Assembly: GCA_963791225.1 (NCBI GenBank) | Contig: CAWBRV010000003.1 | Coordinates: 248,001-312,000 of the forward strand | Source: PALSA-612 sp963791225 | GTDB taxonomy: Bacteria; Actinomycetota; Thermoleophilia; Gaiellales; Gaiellaceae | Length of the DNA stretch: 64,000 bases | Direction: 5' to 3' | Part shown: piece by piece, positions 7,756 through 26,020 of the stretch | Layout: each line of letters opens with the position of its first letter | How positions within the stretch are numbered: the stretch's first letter is position 1 | Translations under genes and position numbers: made by a program | Notes under the pieces: generated by a model | Seen by the model: the letters and a program-made list of their open reading frames with translations, nothing else | What the model was told of the DNA's origin: nothing | The model's database searches: none

Positions 7756-7798
7756 GCTACCGGTTGAACTCGCCCGGGCCCGCGATCATCATGGTCGG

Positions 7799-8911
7799 GT
7801 GAGGAAGCGACTCTGGCGCACCGCGGAGCCTCCGCCGCCACCCGGCGGGGCGCGTCACGTTCCGGAAACAGCGTCCGAGCAGGCCCCGAGCCCGAACCAG
7901 AAGCGATTCGTCGTCGCCTTCCTGGTCTCGTGCCTCGGGGTGCTGGCCGCCGTGCTCGCGATGAACGTCGTCATCGACCCGTTCGCGATCGCCGGCTCGG
8001 GCATCGTCCCGACCGCCGTCGAGTCGGACCGGTCGATCAAGCTGACGCTGCTCGAGGACCTGAAGCGTGGGCCCGAGACGCTGATCCTCGGCAGCTCGCG
8101 CTCGCGTCAGGCAGAGCCCGCGTTTCTCCAAAGTCTGACCGGCCGCACGGGGTTCAACGCGGGCGTGACCGGTGGCACGTCGGCGGACGAGTACGTCTTC
8201 GTCCGTGACGCCGCCGCCCTGTTCCCGCACCAGAGGCGCCGGTACATCTGGTTCACCGATGTCGGTCTGGCCGGCGGCGGCGTCAACTCGCAACTCGCGC
8301 ACGATCCGCGCGCACGCCGCTACCTCCCGGGCGGTGCCGGCTTCGGGCTGGGCGACGTCGGCACCTACCTGAGCACGGACGCGACCAAGGCCTCCTGGCG
8401 GGTGTTCAGGAAGTGCGTGCTCGCGACCTGCCACTCGCTGATCCGCTACCACGAGGACGGGTCCCTGACGAATCAGTCGCTCCGGTACCTGCCGGAGCAC
8501 GCCGCGTCGCTGCGGAAGGCGGTCGCGAAGCTGGTCGCGGCCGTCGGCGCGCACCACCAGACGCTGGCGCAGGCGCGGCAGGACCTGGCGCAGCCTCACC
8601 GGTTCTTCTACTTCGAGCGGGCGCTCGAGTTCATGAACAAGCGTGGCGAGGTGCCCGTGATCGTGCTCAACCCGGTCTATCCGAGCGTGTTCGCCGAGCT
8701 CGAGAAGTACGGGTACGCGGGCCGCCGGGCCTCGCTCGAGAGGATTGCGGAGCTGCACAGGCGGTACCGGTTCGTGTTCGTCGACGCGCAGGACATCCGC
8801 AAGTGGAGCGGGACGGCGCGCGACTGGTCGAACGCGACGCACGTGAACCGGGCGAACATGCGCCGGCTGCTGCGCTACGTCGTCGCACATTCGCAGGGCG
8901 CGCTGCGCTAA
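7799..8911 (+). CDS. SGNH-type cell-surface polysaccharide acetylation protein (AlgJ/AlgX-like)
   Basis: A 370-residue protein from GTG 7799. One membrane span (about residues 36-56, FVVAFLVSCLGVLAAVLAM) anchors an extracytoplasmic domain. That domain has an SGNH-like first block (LILGSSRSRQAEP) and a late DWSNATHVN block that would supply the Asp-His pair. Proteins of this type act with an MBOAT membrane acyltransferase to O-acetylate exported glycans, and the MBOAT gene follows after 8 bp. The second stretch ADEYVFV...RYIWFTDVGL is consistent with the same fold. It sits between rplL and rpoB, where most bacteria have nothing. The glycan is unknown. Confidence 0.75.
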   Translation: MRKRLWRTAEPPPPPGGARHVPETASEQAPSPNQKRFVVAFLVSCLGVLAAVLAMNVVIDPFAIAGSGIVPTAVESDRSIKLTLLEDLKRGPETLILGSSRSRQAEPAFLQSLTGRTGFNAGVTGGTSADEYVFVRDAAALFPHQRRRYIWFTDVGLAGGGVNSQLAHDPRARRYLPGGAGFGLGDVGTYLSTDATKASWRVFRKCVLATCHSLIRYHEDGSLTNQSLRYLPEHAASLRKAVAKLVAAVGAHHQTLAQARQDLAQPHRFFYFERALEFMNKRGEVPVIVLNPVYPSVFAELEKYGYAGRRASLERIAELHRRYRFVFVDAQDIRKWSGTARDWSNATHVNRANMRRLLRYVVAHSQGALR

Positions 8912-8919
8912 GCCCCGCC

Positions 8920-10320
8920 GTGCTGTTCAACAGCTACATCTTCCTGTTCGGCTTTCTGCCGTGTGTGCTGGCGGGCTGGTGGTTGTTGCGTGGGAAGGCG
9001 CTGCGGCTGGCGTTCCTGACCGGGGCGTCGTGGTTTTTCTATGCCTGGTGGGATTGGCGCTATCTGCCGGTGCTGATCCTGGCGACGTCGGTCGACTTCG
9101 TCGCCGGCCTGTGGATCGCGAGCACGGACGACGAGCGGAAGCGACGGGCGCTGCTGGCGGCGTCGCTGACGACGAACGTCGGGATCCTCGCCTACTTCAA
9201 GTACGCGGGGTTCTTCGTCGAGACGCTGAACGGGATCGGCAGCGGCGTCGGCCTGCCGCCGGACATCGCGACGCTGCACATCGTGCTGCCGATCGGGATC
9301 TCCTTCTACACGTTCAACTCGATGTCGTACACGATCGACATCTTCCGGCGGCGGATCGCGCCGACCCGGAACGTGCTCGAGTACACGACGTTCGTGTCGC
9401 TGTTCCCGCACCTGATCGCCGGGCCGATCGTGCGCTTCACCGACCTCGCCGGCCAGCTCAGGCAGTTGACGCCGCGGCTGACCTCACGCTCTGCGGCGCT
9501 CGGTGTCTTCTTCCTCTCCTGCGGCCTGGTCAAGAAGCTGCTGATCGCCGACCAACTCCACCCGTACGTCTCGAGGCTCTACTCGAGCCACGCGGAGCTG
9601 GGCGTGCTCACGGGGTGGGCGGCCGCTGTCGGCTACTCGCTGCAGCTCTACTTCGACTTCTCCGGCTACTCGGACATGGCCGTCGGGCTTGCCTGGCTGC
9701 TCGGCTTCCGCTTCCCGCAGAACTTCAACTCGCCCTTCAAGGCCGAGAACATCTCCGACTTCTGGCGCCGCTGGCACATGAGCCTGTCGTCCTGGTTTCG
9801 TGACTACCTGTTCATCCCGCTCGGCGGCTCACGCCTCGGAGCCCGGCGGACGGTCCTGAACCTGTTCGTCGTCATGTTCCTGGCCGGGCTCTGGCACGGC
9901 GCCGCCTGGACGTTCGTCGTCTGGGGGCTCGTCCACGGCGTCTTCCTCGCCGCCCACGCCATCCTCCGCAAAGCCGGGCTGACCCCGCCGTGGGTCTGGC
10001 TCAACCGCACGCTCACCTTCCTGCTCGTCTGCGCGGCGTTCGTGATCTTCCGCTCGCCGAGCCTCTCGGTCGCCGGCGACATCCTCTCCTCGATGCTCGG
10101 GCTCAACGGCCTCGGCTCCTCCGCGCAACTCCACGCGCTGCTGCCGCTCAGGTTCGTGCTGCTCCTCGCCGCGCTGCTCGTCTTCGTCAACATCGCACCC
10201 AACACCTGGCAGATCCGCATCAAGCCGCGCGTCTGGTATGGCATCGCAACCGGCGTCGCGGCGGCAGCCGCTATCATGACCATCTCCCAGCCGCACCCGT
10301 TCATCTACTTCCAGTTCTGA
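8920..10320 (+). CDS. MBOAT-family membrane O-acyltransferase (AlgI-like)
   Basis: A 466-residue polytopic protein from GTG 8920 with about ten hydrophobic spans. Signature blocks of the AlgI branch are clear: FNSPFKAENISDFWRRWHMS, SWFRDYLFIPLGGSR and MFLAGLWHGAAWTFVVWG, whose His is the catalytic residue of the family. It would move acetyl groups across the membrane to the SGNH partner encoded just upstream. The pair forms a two-gene unit between the rplL terminator and a new rpoB promoter. Base composition is like the neighbours, so transfer, if any, is old. Confidence 0.92.
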   Translation: MLFNSYIFLFGFLPCVLAGWWLLRGKALRLAFLTGASWFFYAWWDWRYLPVLILATSVDFVAGLWIASTDDERKRRALLAASLTTNVGILAYFKYAGFFVETLNGIGSGVGLPPDIATLHIVLPIGISFYTFNSMSYTIDIFRRRIAPTRNVLEYTTFVSLFPHLIAGPIVRFTDLAGQLRQLTPRLTSRSAALGVFFLSCGLVKKLLIADQLHPYVSRLYSSHAELGVLTGWAAAVGYSLQLYFDFSGYSDMAVGLAWLLGFRFPQNFNSPFKAENISDFWRRWHMSLSSWFRDYLFIPLGGSRLGARRTVLNLFVVMFLAGLWHGAAWTFVVWGLVHGVFLAAHAILRKAGLTPPWVWLNRTLTFLLVCAAFVIFRSPSLSVAGDILSSMLGLNGLGSSAQLHALLPLRFVLLLAALLVFVNIAPNTWQIRIKPRVWYGIATGVAAAAAIMTISQPHPFIYFQF

Positions 10321-10358
10321 GCGGGAGTGGGAAGAAAGACGCTGTCCGAAAGCCGTTC

Positions 10359-10388
10359 TTGCCTAAGGAAGGGTGCTTCCGCTAGTCT
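10359..10388 (+). promoter_or_regulatory. Putative rpoBC promoter
   Basis: TTGCCT (10359-10364), an 18-bp spacer and TAGTCT (10383-10388) resemble a housekeeping sigma promoter. It would give a leader of about 65 nt before the TTG start of rpoB, which has ACGGAGG at 10444-10450. Because the acyltransferase pair separates rplL from rpoB, a dedicated promoter is expected. Confidence 0.45.
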
Positions 10389-10459
10389 TGCGGGTTGCGC
10401 CGACCTCCGGCCGTTTCGCCTGCCATCTCCACCATTTCTCTTAACGGAGGCTGTTTCAT

Positions 10460-14092
<3,633 letters not shown>

Positions 14093-14116
14093 CGCTCGGC
14101 TGGCTTTGAACCAATT

Positions 14117-14148
14117 GCCAGCTGTGAACCAGGGCCAGCTGTGAACCA
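14117..14148 (+). repeat. Two 15-bp direct repeats between rpoB and rpoC
   Basis: GCCAGCTGTGAACCA occurs at 14117-14131 and again at 14134-14148, two bases apart, with a partial third copy (GGCTTTGAACCA) at 14102-14113. The 89-bp rpoB-rpoC gap is otherwise unremarkable and ends with the rpoC ribosome binding site GGAAAGAGG. Function unknown. Confidence 0.8.
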
Positions 14149-14181
14149 AGTGACGACTGACGGAAAGAGGGCGCGACTTAC

Positions 14182-18744
<4,563 letters not shown>

Positions 18745-18765
18745 CAGTACCCGAACCAGCTGTTC

Positions 18766-18795
18766 GCGTAAGGGGCCCCTTCGGGCCCCTTACGC
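18766..18795. terminator. Bidirectional terminator between rpoC and the GGDEF gene
   Basis: GCGTAAGGGGCC and GGCCCCTTACGC form a perfect 12-bp stem around the loop CCTTCG. It lies 21 bp after the rpoC stop and one base from the stop of the convergent GGDEF gene, so it can serve both. No long T-run follows on the plus strand. Confidence 0.75.
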
Positions 18796-18796
18796 G

Positions 18797-20050
18797 TTAC
18801 TGGACGCCGTTCGCCGGCGGGTCGATCTCGGAGATCGCCGAGCGGAGGACGTCGTCGGAGATGAGGCGGACGCCGCTGACCGCGGGCGCGACCTGGTCCT
18901 TGCCCGCCCGCTTCGCGCGGTAGAGGGCGTCGTCGATGCGCATCAGGAACGTCTCCCAGTCCTCCTGGCCCTCGAGCTCGCCGATCCCGCACGACAGGCT
19001 GATCCGGCCGATCGACTCGACCGGGGTCTCCGAGACGTGCTCGCGGAGCCGCTTGTAGAACAGCTGCGCTTCCTCGATCCCCGCCTCGGGGAGGACGACC
19101 GCGAACTCGTCGCCGCCGTAGCGCGCGGCGACGTCGGCCGAGCGCAGCACCTCGCGGAGCCGGTCGGCGACGCCGGCGAGCGCGACGTTCCCGGCCAGGT
19201 GCCCGAGCCGGTCGTTGATCTGCTTGAAGTCGTCGAGGTCGAAGACGACGAGTGCGAGGCGGCGGCTGTAGCGCCGCGCGCGCGACACCTCGCGCTGGAG
19301 CGTCTCCTCGAAGTAGCGCGCGTTGTGGAGCCCGGTCCGCCCGTCGAGGTCGGCGAGCCGCCGTGCCTCGAGGTAGCGCCTCGCGTTGTCGAGCGCCGGC
19401 CCCGCCCGGGCGGCGAGGTCCTCGAGCGAGCGGTGCGTCTCCTCCGGGAAAGGCCGGATGTCGTCGCGGGAGAAGACGCTGACGACGCCGATCTTGTGGG
19501 TGCGCGCCTCGATCGGCACCTGCAGGCTGGTGGCGACGGGAGGAGGGTCGTCGGCTGTGGCGCCCGGCGGGTGCGCGTAGGAGATCGTCAGCGACTGCAC
19601 ACGGCCGCTGCCCGTGCGCTGGTCGAGTTCGAGTTGGCGTACCTCCTCCTCCGAGAGCCCCGAGCCCTTCGTCATCGGCTCCCCGGTCTCGTCGAGTGCC
19701 GTGACGAGCGCTGCGTCGACGCCCTCGAGCCCGGCCGCGGCGTCGAGCGTCCGCCGCATCACCTCCTCGAGCTCGATCGTCCACGCGAGCTCGCCGAGGT
19801 AGCGCGAGCGGCGGCTCTCCTCCTTCGTGCGCTCGAGCTCCTCGGACAGGTCCTCGCCGAGCTGGCGCATGCGCAGGTCGAGCTCGCGGACGAGTGCCGA
19901 GACGCGCTCCTCGGGGGTGCCGCGGCGGTCGCGCACCCGGCGCATGATGAGGACGGCGATCCCGACGGAGAGCAGGGCGACGCCCATGGCGACGCCGACG
20001 GCGATGCCGACCGTTTCCCACGTCGAGAAGATCAGCCGAAGCCCCATCAC
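18797..20050 (-). CDS. Membrane-anchored GAF-GGDEF diguanylate cyclase
   Basis: A 417-residue protein. Residues 12-36 form one membrane span; a helical linker (about 45-85) leads to a GAF-like sensor (about 90-235) and a GGDEF domain (about 245-385). The catalytic motif is intact (RYGGDEFAVVLPE) and the product-inhibition site RxxD is present as RSAD five residues before it. The enzyme should make c-di-GMP from two GTP and be feedback-regulated. It lies on the minus strand between rpoC and rpsL, breaking the usual rpoC-rpsL continuity, and shares a terminator with rpoC. The GAF ligand is unknown. Confidence 0.93.
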   Translation of the reverse strand: MMGLRLIFSTWETVGIAVGVAMGVALLSVGIAVLIMRRVRDRRGTPEERVSALVRELDLRMRQLGEDLSEELERTKEESRRSRYLGELAWTIELEEVMRRTLDAAAGLEGVDAALVTALDETGEPMTKGSGLSEEEVRQLELDQRTGSGRVQSLTISYAHPPGATADDPPPVATSLQVPIEARTHKIGVVSVFSRDDIRPFPEETHRSLEDLAARAGPALDNARRYLEARRLADLDGRTGLHNARYFEETLQREVSRARRYSRRLALVVFDLDDFKQINDRLGHLAGNVALAGVADRLREVLRSADVAARYGGDEFAVVLPEAGIEEAQLFYKRLREHVSETPVESIGRISLSCGIGELEGQEDWETFLMRIDDALYRAKRAGKDQVAPAVSGVRLISDDVLRSAISEIDPPANGVQ

Positions 20051-20143
20051 ACCCCGTTTCTCCCGTGGCCGCCCGAGGAACGGAGGCCGGACTCACTGTA
20101 GTGGCGAATCGCCGACCTTTCCATAGGCACGATGCGGGATCGT

Positions 20144-20173
20144 TTGCAGCTGCAGACGGGGATTCGCTACCAT
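20144..20173 (+). promoter_or_regulatory. Putative str-operon promoter
   Basis: TTGCAG (20144-20149), an 18-bp spacer and TACCAT (20168-20173) lie upstream of rpsL. The leader of about 65 nt contains a possible hairpin (GTTGGCGG...CTGCCGAC, 20186-20209) and ends with TAAGGAGA, the rpsL ribosome binding site. Confidence 0.5.
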
Positions 20174-20244
20174 GCAGAGTCCTGGGGTTGGCGGGGTTCC
20201 GCCTGCCGACTCTTGTTGTGCGTAAGGAGACAGAGCGACTCACC

Positions 20245-20613
20245 ATGCCGACCGTCAATCAACTCGTGCGCAAAGGGCGCCACTCGAAGAAGGCGAAGGT
20301 GAAGACACCTGCGCTCCGCGGTGCTCCGCAGAAGCGTGGCGTGTGCACCCGCGTCTACACGACGACGCCCAAGAAGCCGAACTCGGCGCTGCGCAAGGTC
20401 GCGCGCGTCCGGCTGACGAACAGCATGGAAGTCGGCGCCTACATCCCCGGTGAGGGGCACAACCTCCAGGAGCACTCCGTCGTGCTGATCCGCGGTGGGC
20501 GCGTCAAGGACCTTCCAGGCTTCCGCTACAAGGTGATCCGGGCCGCGCTCGACGCGTCGGCCGTCCAGGACCGTCGGCAGGGCCGCTCGAAGTACGGCGC
20601 GAAGAGGAGCTAG
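20245..20613 (+). CDS. rpsL: 30S ribosomal protein S12
   Basis: A 122-residue S12 from ATG 20245, chosen because it gives the canonical MPTVNQLVRKGR and follows AAGGAGA. The decoding-centre loops TTTPKKPNSALRKVARVRL and RGGRVKDLPG are of the streptomycin-sensitive type, with lysines at the usual resistance positions. It opens the str set rpsL-rpsG-fusA-tuf, one base before rpsG. Confidence 0.99.
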   Translation: MPTVNQLVRKGRHSKKAKVKTPALRGAPQKRGVCTRVYTTTPKKPNSALRKVARVRLTNSMEVGAYIPGEGHNLQEHSVVLIRGGRVKDLPGFRYKVIRAALDASAVQDRRQGRSKYGAKRS

Positions 20614-20614
20614 C

Positions 20615-21085
20615 GTGCCGCGGAGAGCAGGAGCCCAGGTCCGGACGCTCGAGCCGGATCCCCTCTATAACTCGCGCCTCGTGTCGCAGCTCGTCAACAG
20701 GCTGATGACCGACGGGAAGAAGTCGACCGCCGAGCGCGTCGTCTACAAGGCGCTCGACCGCGTCGGCGAGAAGACCGGCCGCTCGCCCGTCGAGGTGCTC
20801 GAGCAGGCGATCAAGACGGTCACGCCGGTCCTCGAGGTCAAGAGCCGCCGCGTCGGCGGCGCCAACTATCAGGTGCCTGTCGAGGTGCCGCAGCGCCGCG
20901 GGCGGACGCTCGCCGTGCGCTGGATCGTCACCTACTCGCGCGAGCGGCGCGAGAAGCACATGGACGAGAAGCTCGCCGGCGAGATCCTCGACGCGCTCGA
21001 GCAGCAGGGCGGCTCGTTCAAGAAGAAGGACGACATGTACCGCATGGCCCAGGCAAACAAGGCATTCGCGCACTACAGGTGGTAG
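20615..21085 (+). CDS. rpsG: 30S ribosomal protein S7
   Basis: A 156-residue S7 of standard length from GTG 20615, one base after the rpsL stop. It begins MPRRAGAQVRTLEPDPLYNS and contains RRVGGANYQVPVEV, which contacts 16S rRNA and the E-site. It ends KAFAHYRW. S7 is the usual translational repressor of the str operon. Its end overlaps a possible early start of fusA. Confidence 0.99.
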   Translation: MPRRAGAQVRTLEPDPLYNSRLVSQLVNRLMTDGKKSTAERVVYKALDRVGEKTGRSPVEVLEQAIKTVTPVLEVKSRRVGGANYQVPVEVPQRRGRTLAVRWIVTYSRERREKHMDEKLAGEILDALEQQGGSFKKKDDMYRMAQANKAFAHYRW

Positions 21086-21087
21086 CG

Positions 21088-23178
21088 GTGGCGACCCAGA
21101 CACAGACCGAGGTCGCGCTCGACCGAGTCCGGAACATCGGGATCATGGCCCATATCGACGCGGGCAAGACCACGACGACCGAGCGGATCCTCTACTACAC
21201 CGGCCGCACCTACAAGATGGGCGAGGTCCACGAGGGCGCCGCCGTCATGGACTGGATGGTGCAGGAGCAGGAGCGCGGCATCACGATCACGTCAGCTGCC
21301 ACGACGGCGTTCTGGCGCGATGTTCGCATCAACATCATCGATACGCCCGGGCACGTGGACTTTACGGTGGAGGTGGAGCGGTCGCTGCGCGTCCTCGACG
21401 GCGCGATCGCCGTGTTCGACTCCGTCGCCGGCGTCGAGCCCCAGTCCGAGACCGTCTGGCGGCAGGCCGACCACTATCGCGTCCCGCGGATCGCGTTCAT
21501 GAACAAGATGGACCGCGTCGGCGCGGACTTCTTCGCATCGGTCCAGTCGATGATCGACCGCCTGGGCGCCCGCCCCGTGCCGGTGCAGCTCCCGCTCGGG
21601 CGCGAGGACGACTTCCGCGGCATCGTCGACCTCGTCGAGATGCGCGGGCTCGTCTGGCCGGACGAGCTCGGGATGAACGCCGAGTCGATCGACATCCCCG
21701 CCGAGCTCCTCGAGCAGGCCGAGGAATACCACCACCAGCTGATCGACGCAGTCGCGGACCACGACGACGAGCTGATGGAGGCCTACCTCCTCGACGAGAG
21801 TTCGGTCACGCCCGACATGCTCCGCCGCGCGCTGCGCAAGGCCACGCTCGACATGAGCGCCGTGCCGGTGCTCTGCGGCACGGCGTTCAAGAACAAGGGC
21901 GTCCAGCCGCTGCTCGACGCCGTCGTCGACTACCTCCCGAGTCCACTCGACGTGCCGCCCGTGCACGGCATCGACCCGCGCACGGAGAACGAGCTCTCAC
22001 GCCGCGCGTCGGTCGAGGAGCCGTTCGCGGCGCTCGCCTTCAAGGTCATGTCCGACCCGTTCGTCGGCAAGCTGACGTACGTCCGTGTCTACTCGGGTGC
22101 GCTCCAGTCGGGCGACCGCGTCCTCAACACGACGACGGGCAAGACCGAGCGCGCCGGGCGCATCCTGCAGATGCACGCGAACCACCGCGAGGAGCGGACG
22201 GAGATCGCCGCCGGTGAGATCGCAGCCGTCGTCGGCTTCAAGAACACGACGACCGGCGACACGCTCGCCGTCGACACCGCTCCGATCAGGCTCGAGTCCA
22301 TGCAGTTCCCCGAGCCGGTGATCTCGGTCGCGATCGAGCCGAAGACGAAGTCCGACCAGGACAAGCTCGGCACGGGCCTGCAGCGCCTCGCCGAGGAGGA
22401 TCCGACCTTCCGCGTGCGGACGGACGAGGAGACCGGGCAGACGCTGATCTCCGGCATGGGCGAGCTGCACCTCGAGATCATCGTCGACCGTTTGATGCGC
22501 GAGTTCTCCGTCGACGCGAACGTCGGGCGGCCGCAGGTCGCCTACCGCGAGACGGCCAGCAAGGCGGTCCAGAAGATTCAGGGCAGGTTCGTCCGGCAGA
22601 CCGGCGGTCGCGGCCAGTACGGCCATGCCGTCATCGACCTCGAGCCGACCGAGCCGGGCGAGGGCTACGAGTTCATCGACAAGGTCGTCGGCGGCAAGAT
22701 CCCGCGCGAGTACATCCCGGCCGTCGACCTCGGGATCCAGGAGGCGATGGAATCCGGGATCCTGGCCGGCTACCCGGTCGTGGACATTCGCATCACGCTC
22801 GTCGAGGGCTCGTACCACGACGTCGACTCGAGCGAGATGGCGTTCAAGGTCGCCGGCTCGATGGCCTTCAAGGAGGCCATGAAGCGCGCGAAGCCGAAGC
22901 TGCTCGAGCCGGTCATGTCCGTCGAGGTCGTGACCCCGGAGGAGTATCTCGGCGACGTGATGGGCGATCTGAACTCGCGCCGCGGACACGTTCTGGGGCT
23001 CGAGCCCCGCGGCAACGCGCAGGTCATCACGGCACGCGTTCCGCTTGCCACCATGTTCGGCTACGCCACGGATCTGCGGTCGACGACGCAGGGGCGGGCC
23101 ACGTTCACCATGCAATTCGATCGCTACGAGGAAGTGCCTCAGTCGATCGCGGGCGACATCGTCGACGCCCAGGGCTAA
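21088..23178 (+). CDS. fusA: Elongation factor G
   Basis: A 696-residue translocase. GTP-binding motifs are complete: AHIDAGKTTTTERILYYTG, the switch region RGITITSAATT, DTPGHVDF and NKMD. Domain IV has GGRGQYGHA and domain V GEYLGDVMGDLNSRRG-like residues. The GTG at 21088 is preferred because AGGTGG lies five bases upstream; GTG 21079, inside the rpsG end, would add three residues. It moves tRNA and mRNA after peptide transfer and recycles ribosomes with RRF. tuf follows after 17 bp. Confidence 0.98.
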   Translation: MATQTQTEVALDRVRNIGIMAHIDAGKTTTTERILYYTGRTYKMGEVHEGAAVMDWMVQEQERGITITSAATTAFWRDVRINIIDTPGHVDFTVEVERSLRVLDGAIAVFDSVAGVEPQSETVWRQADHYRVPRIAFMNKMDRVGADFFASVQSMIDRLGARPVPVQLPLGREDDFRGIVDLVEMRGLVWPDELGMNAESIDIPAELLEQAEEYHHQLIDAVADHDDELMEAYLLDESSVTPDMLRRALRKATLDMSAVPVLCGTAFKNKGVQPLLDAVVDYLPSPLDVPPVHGIDPRTENELSRRASVEEPFAALAFKVMSDPFVGKLTYVRVYSGALQSGDRVLNTTTGKTERAGRILQMHANHREERTEIAAGEIAAVVGFKNTTTGDTLAVDTAPIRLESMQFPEPVISVAIEPKTKSDQDKLGTGLQRLAEEDPTFRVRTDEETGQTLISGMGELHLEIIVDRLMREFSVDANVGRPQVAYRETASKAVQKIQGRFVRQTGGRGQYGHAVIDLEPTEPGEGYEFIDKVVGGKIPREYIPAVDLGIQEAMESGILAGYPVVDIRITLVEGSYHDVDSSEMAFKVAGSMAFKEAMKRAKPKLLEPVMSVEVVTPEEYLGDVMGDLNSRRGHVLGLEPRGNAQVITARVPLATMFGYATDLRSTTQGRATFTMQFDRYEEVPQSIAGDIVDAQG

Positions 23179-23195
23179 CGAAGGAGAAAGAGGGA

Positions 23196-24386
<1,191 letters not shown>

Positions 24387-24418
24387 CAAGGCTCAACGAG
24401 TAGAGAGGCAGACAGGTC

Positions 24419-24727
24419 TTGGCGCAGCAGAAAATCCGCATCAGGCTCAAGGGCTACGACCACCACCAGGTCGACAAGTCGGCGCGCGACATCGTCGAGA
24501 CGGCGCAGCGCACCGGCGCGACGATCACCGGTCCTGTGCCCCTGCCCACCGAGAAGAACGTCTACTGCGTGATCCGAAGCCCCTTCAAGGACAAGGACTC
24601 ACGCGAGCACTTCGAGGTGCGCACGCACAAGCGGCTGATCGACATCCACAGCCCGACGCCGAAGACGGTGGACTCGCTGATGCGCCTCGACCTTCCTGCC
24701 GGCGTCGACATCGAGATCAAGCTCTAG
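24419..24727 (+). CDS. rpsJ: 30S ribosomal protein S10
   Basis: A 102-residue S10 from TTG 24419, preceded by AGAGAGGCAG. It contains GPVPLPTEKNVYCVIRSP and RTHKRLIDIHSPTPKTVDSL, the loop that reaches the 30S head. S10 is also NusE, the NusB partner in antitermination. It is the first gene of the S10 set. Confidence 0.99.
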   Translation: MAQQKIRIRLKGYDHHQVDKSARDIVETAQRTGATITGPVPLPTEKNVYCVIRSPFKDKDSREHFEVRTHKRLIDIHSPTPKTVDSLMRLDLPAGVDIEIKL

Positions 24728-24735
24728 GGGACGGA

Positions 24736-25368
24736 ATGAAGGGGATCGTGGGGAGAAAGCTGGGCATGACCCAGGTCTTCGACGAGGAGACCGGAGTCGT
24801 CACGCCCGTGACGGTCATCGAGGCCGGCCCCTGTCCCGTGGTCCAGGTGAAGACCGTGGCGACGGACGGCTACGACGCCGTGCAGCTCGCCTTCGACGCC
24901 GTCGCCGAACGCAAGCTGACGAAGGGCGAGCTAGGGCACCTGCGCAAGAACGGCGTCGAGCCCTATCGCCGCCTGGTCGAGTTCCGCGGCGGCTCCGAGC
25001 TGACCGTCGGCGAGACCGTCACCGTCGAGGCGTTCCAGCCTGGCGACACGATCAAGGTCGCCGGGATCTCGATCGGCAAGGGCTTCGCCGGCACGATCAA
25101 GCGTCACCGGTTCCATCGCGGCCCGAAGACACACGGCTCACACAACATCCGCAAGCCGGGCTCGATCGGCGCCTCGGCGACGCCGTCGCGCGTCTTCAAG
25201 GGCATGCGTATGGCCGGCCGGCTCGGCGGCAAGCGAGTGACGCAGGTCGGGCTGATCGTGCACCAGGTCGACGCCGAGCACGGGCTCTTGCTCGTCAAGG
25301 GTGCCGTCCCCGGGCCGAAGAACGCCATCGTCGAGGTGCGGGAGGAGCAGGCGCATGCCAAGCGCTAG
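24736..25368 (+). CDS. rplC: 50S ribosomal protein L3
   Basis: A 210-residue L3 of normal length from ATG 24736. It starts MKGIVGRKLGMTQVFDEETG and carries the extended loop FKGMRMAGRLGGKRVT that reaches the peptidyl-transferase centre, plus HGSHNIRKPGSIGA. Its end overlaps the start of rplD by 14 bp. Confidence 0.99.
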   Translation: MKGIVGRKLGMTQVFDEETGVVTPVTVIEAGPCPVVQVKTVATDGYDAVQLAFDAVAERKLTKGELGHLRKNGVEPYRRLVEFRGGSELTVGETVTVEAFQPGDTIKVAGISIGKGFAGTIKRHRFHRGPKTHGSHNIRKPGSIGASATPSRVFKGMRMAGRLGGKRVTQVGLIVHQVDAEHGLLLVKGAVPGPKNAIVEVREEQAHAKR

Positions 25369-26020
25369 TACGAAAGCTCCCCTCCTCGACGGGACCGGCA
25401 AGGAGTCGAAGCAGGTGACGCTCGACAGCGTCGTCTTCGGCGCGGAGATCAAGCCGCACCTCGTCCACGAGGCGGTCCGCGCGGAGCTGAACGCCGCACG
25501 CGCCGGGACACGGGGAGCGAAAAGCCGCGGCCAGGTCTCCGGCGGCCGCGCGAAGCCCTGGCGCCAGAAGGGCACCGGCCGCGCGCGCATCGGCACCAGT
25601 CGCGCGCCGCACTGGACCGGCGGTGGGCTCGCCTTCCCGCCGACGATGCGGAGCTTCGCGATCAAGGTCAATCGCAAGGAGAAGCGGGCCGCTCTGCGGG
25701 CCGCGCTCTCCGCGCACGTGTCCGAGGGGACGATGGCGCTGATCGACGCAGGCGTGTTCGAGACGCCCTCCACGCGCGCCGCCGCCGAGCTCGTCGGTGC
25801 CTGGGTCAAGGAGTTGCCGCTCGTCGTCGTCCTCACGGACGAGGAGGAGACGGCGCGGAAGTCGTTCCGGAACCTGGCGCACACGGTGGTCACGACGCCG
25901 GAGGAGCTCGAGATCGCGGCCGTTGTCTGGGCCCGCGCGCTGCTCGTCTCCGAGGCCGCGCTGCAGGTCGTCGAGGCCCGCGCCGCCAAGGAGCCCGCCA
26001 AGGCGAAGGAGACCGCATGA
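25355..26020 (+). CDS. rplD: 50S ribosomal protein L4
   Basis: A 221-residue L4. Start ATG 25355 lies inside the rplC end and is preceded by GGAGGAG. The central loop RGQVSGGRAKPWRQKGTGRA lines the exit tunnel, a site where macrolide resistance can arise; no unusual residue is seen there. The Ala/Lys-rich end is short. Its stop overlaps the rplW start (ATGA). Confidence 0.99.
   Translation: MPSASTKAPLLDGTGKESKQVTLDSVVFGAEIKPHLVHEAVRAELNAARAGTRGAKSRGQVSGGRAKPWRQKGTGRARIGTSRAPHWTGGGLAFPPTMRSFAIKVNRKEKRAALRAALSAHVSEGTMALIDAGVFETPSTRAAAELVGAWVKELPLVVVLTDEEETARKSFRNLAHTVVTTPEELEIAAVVWARALLVSEAALQVVEARAAKEPAKAKETA

Noticed and set aside
18797..20050. The GGDEF gene as an insertion-borne cargo
   Set aside because: No inverted repeats, transposase or composition change at its borders; only its minus orientation is unusual.
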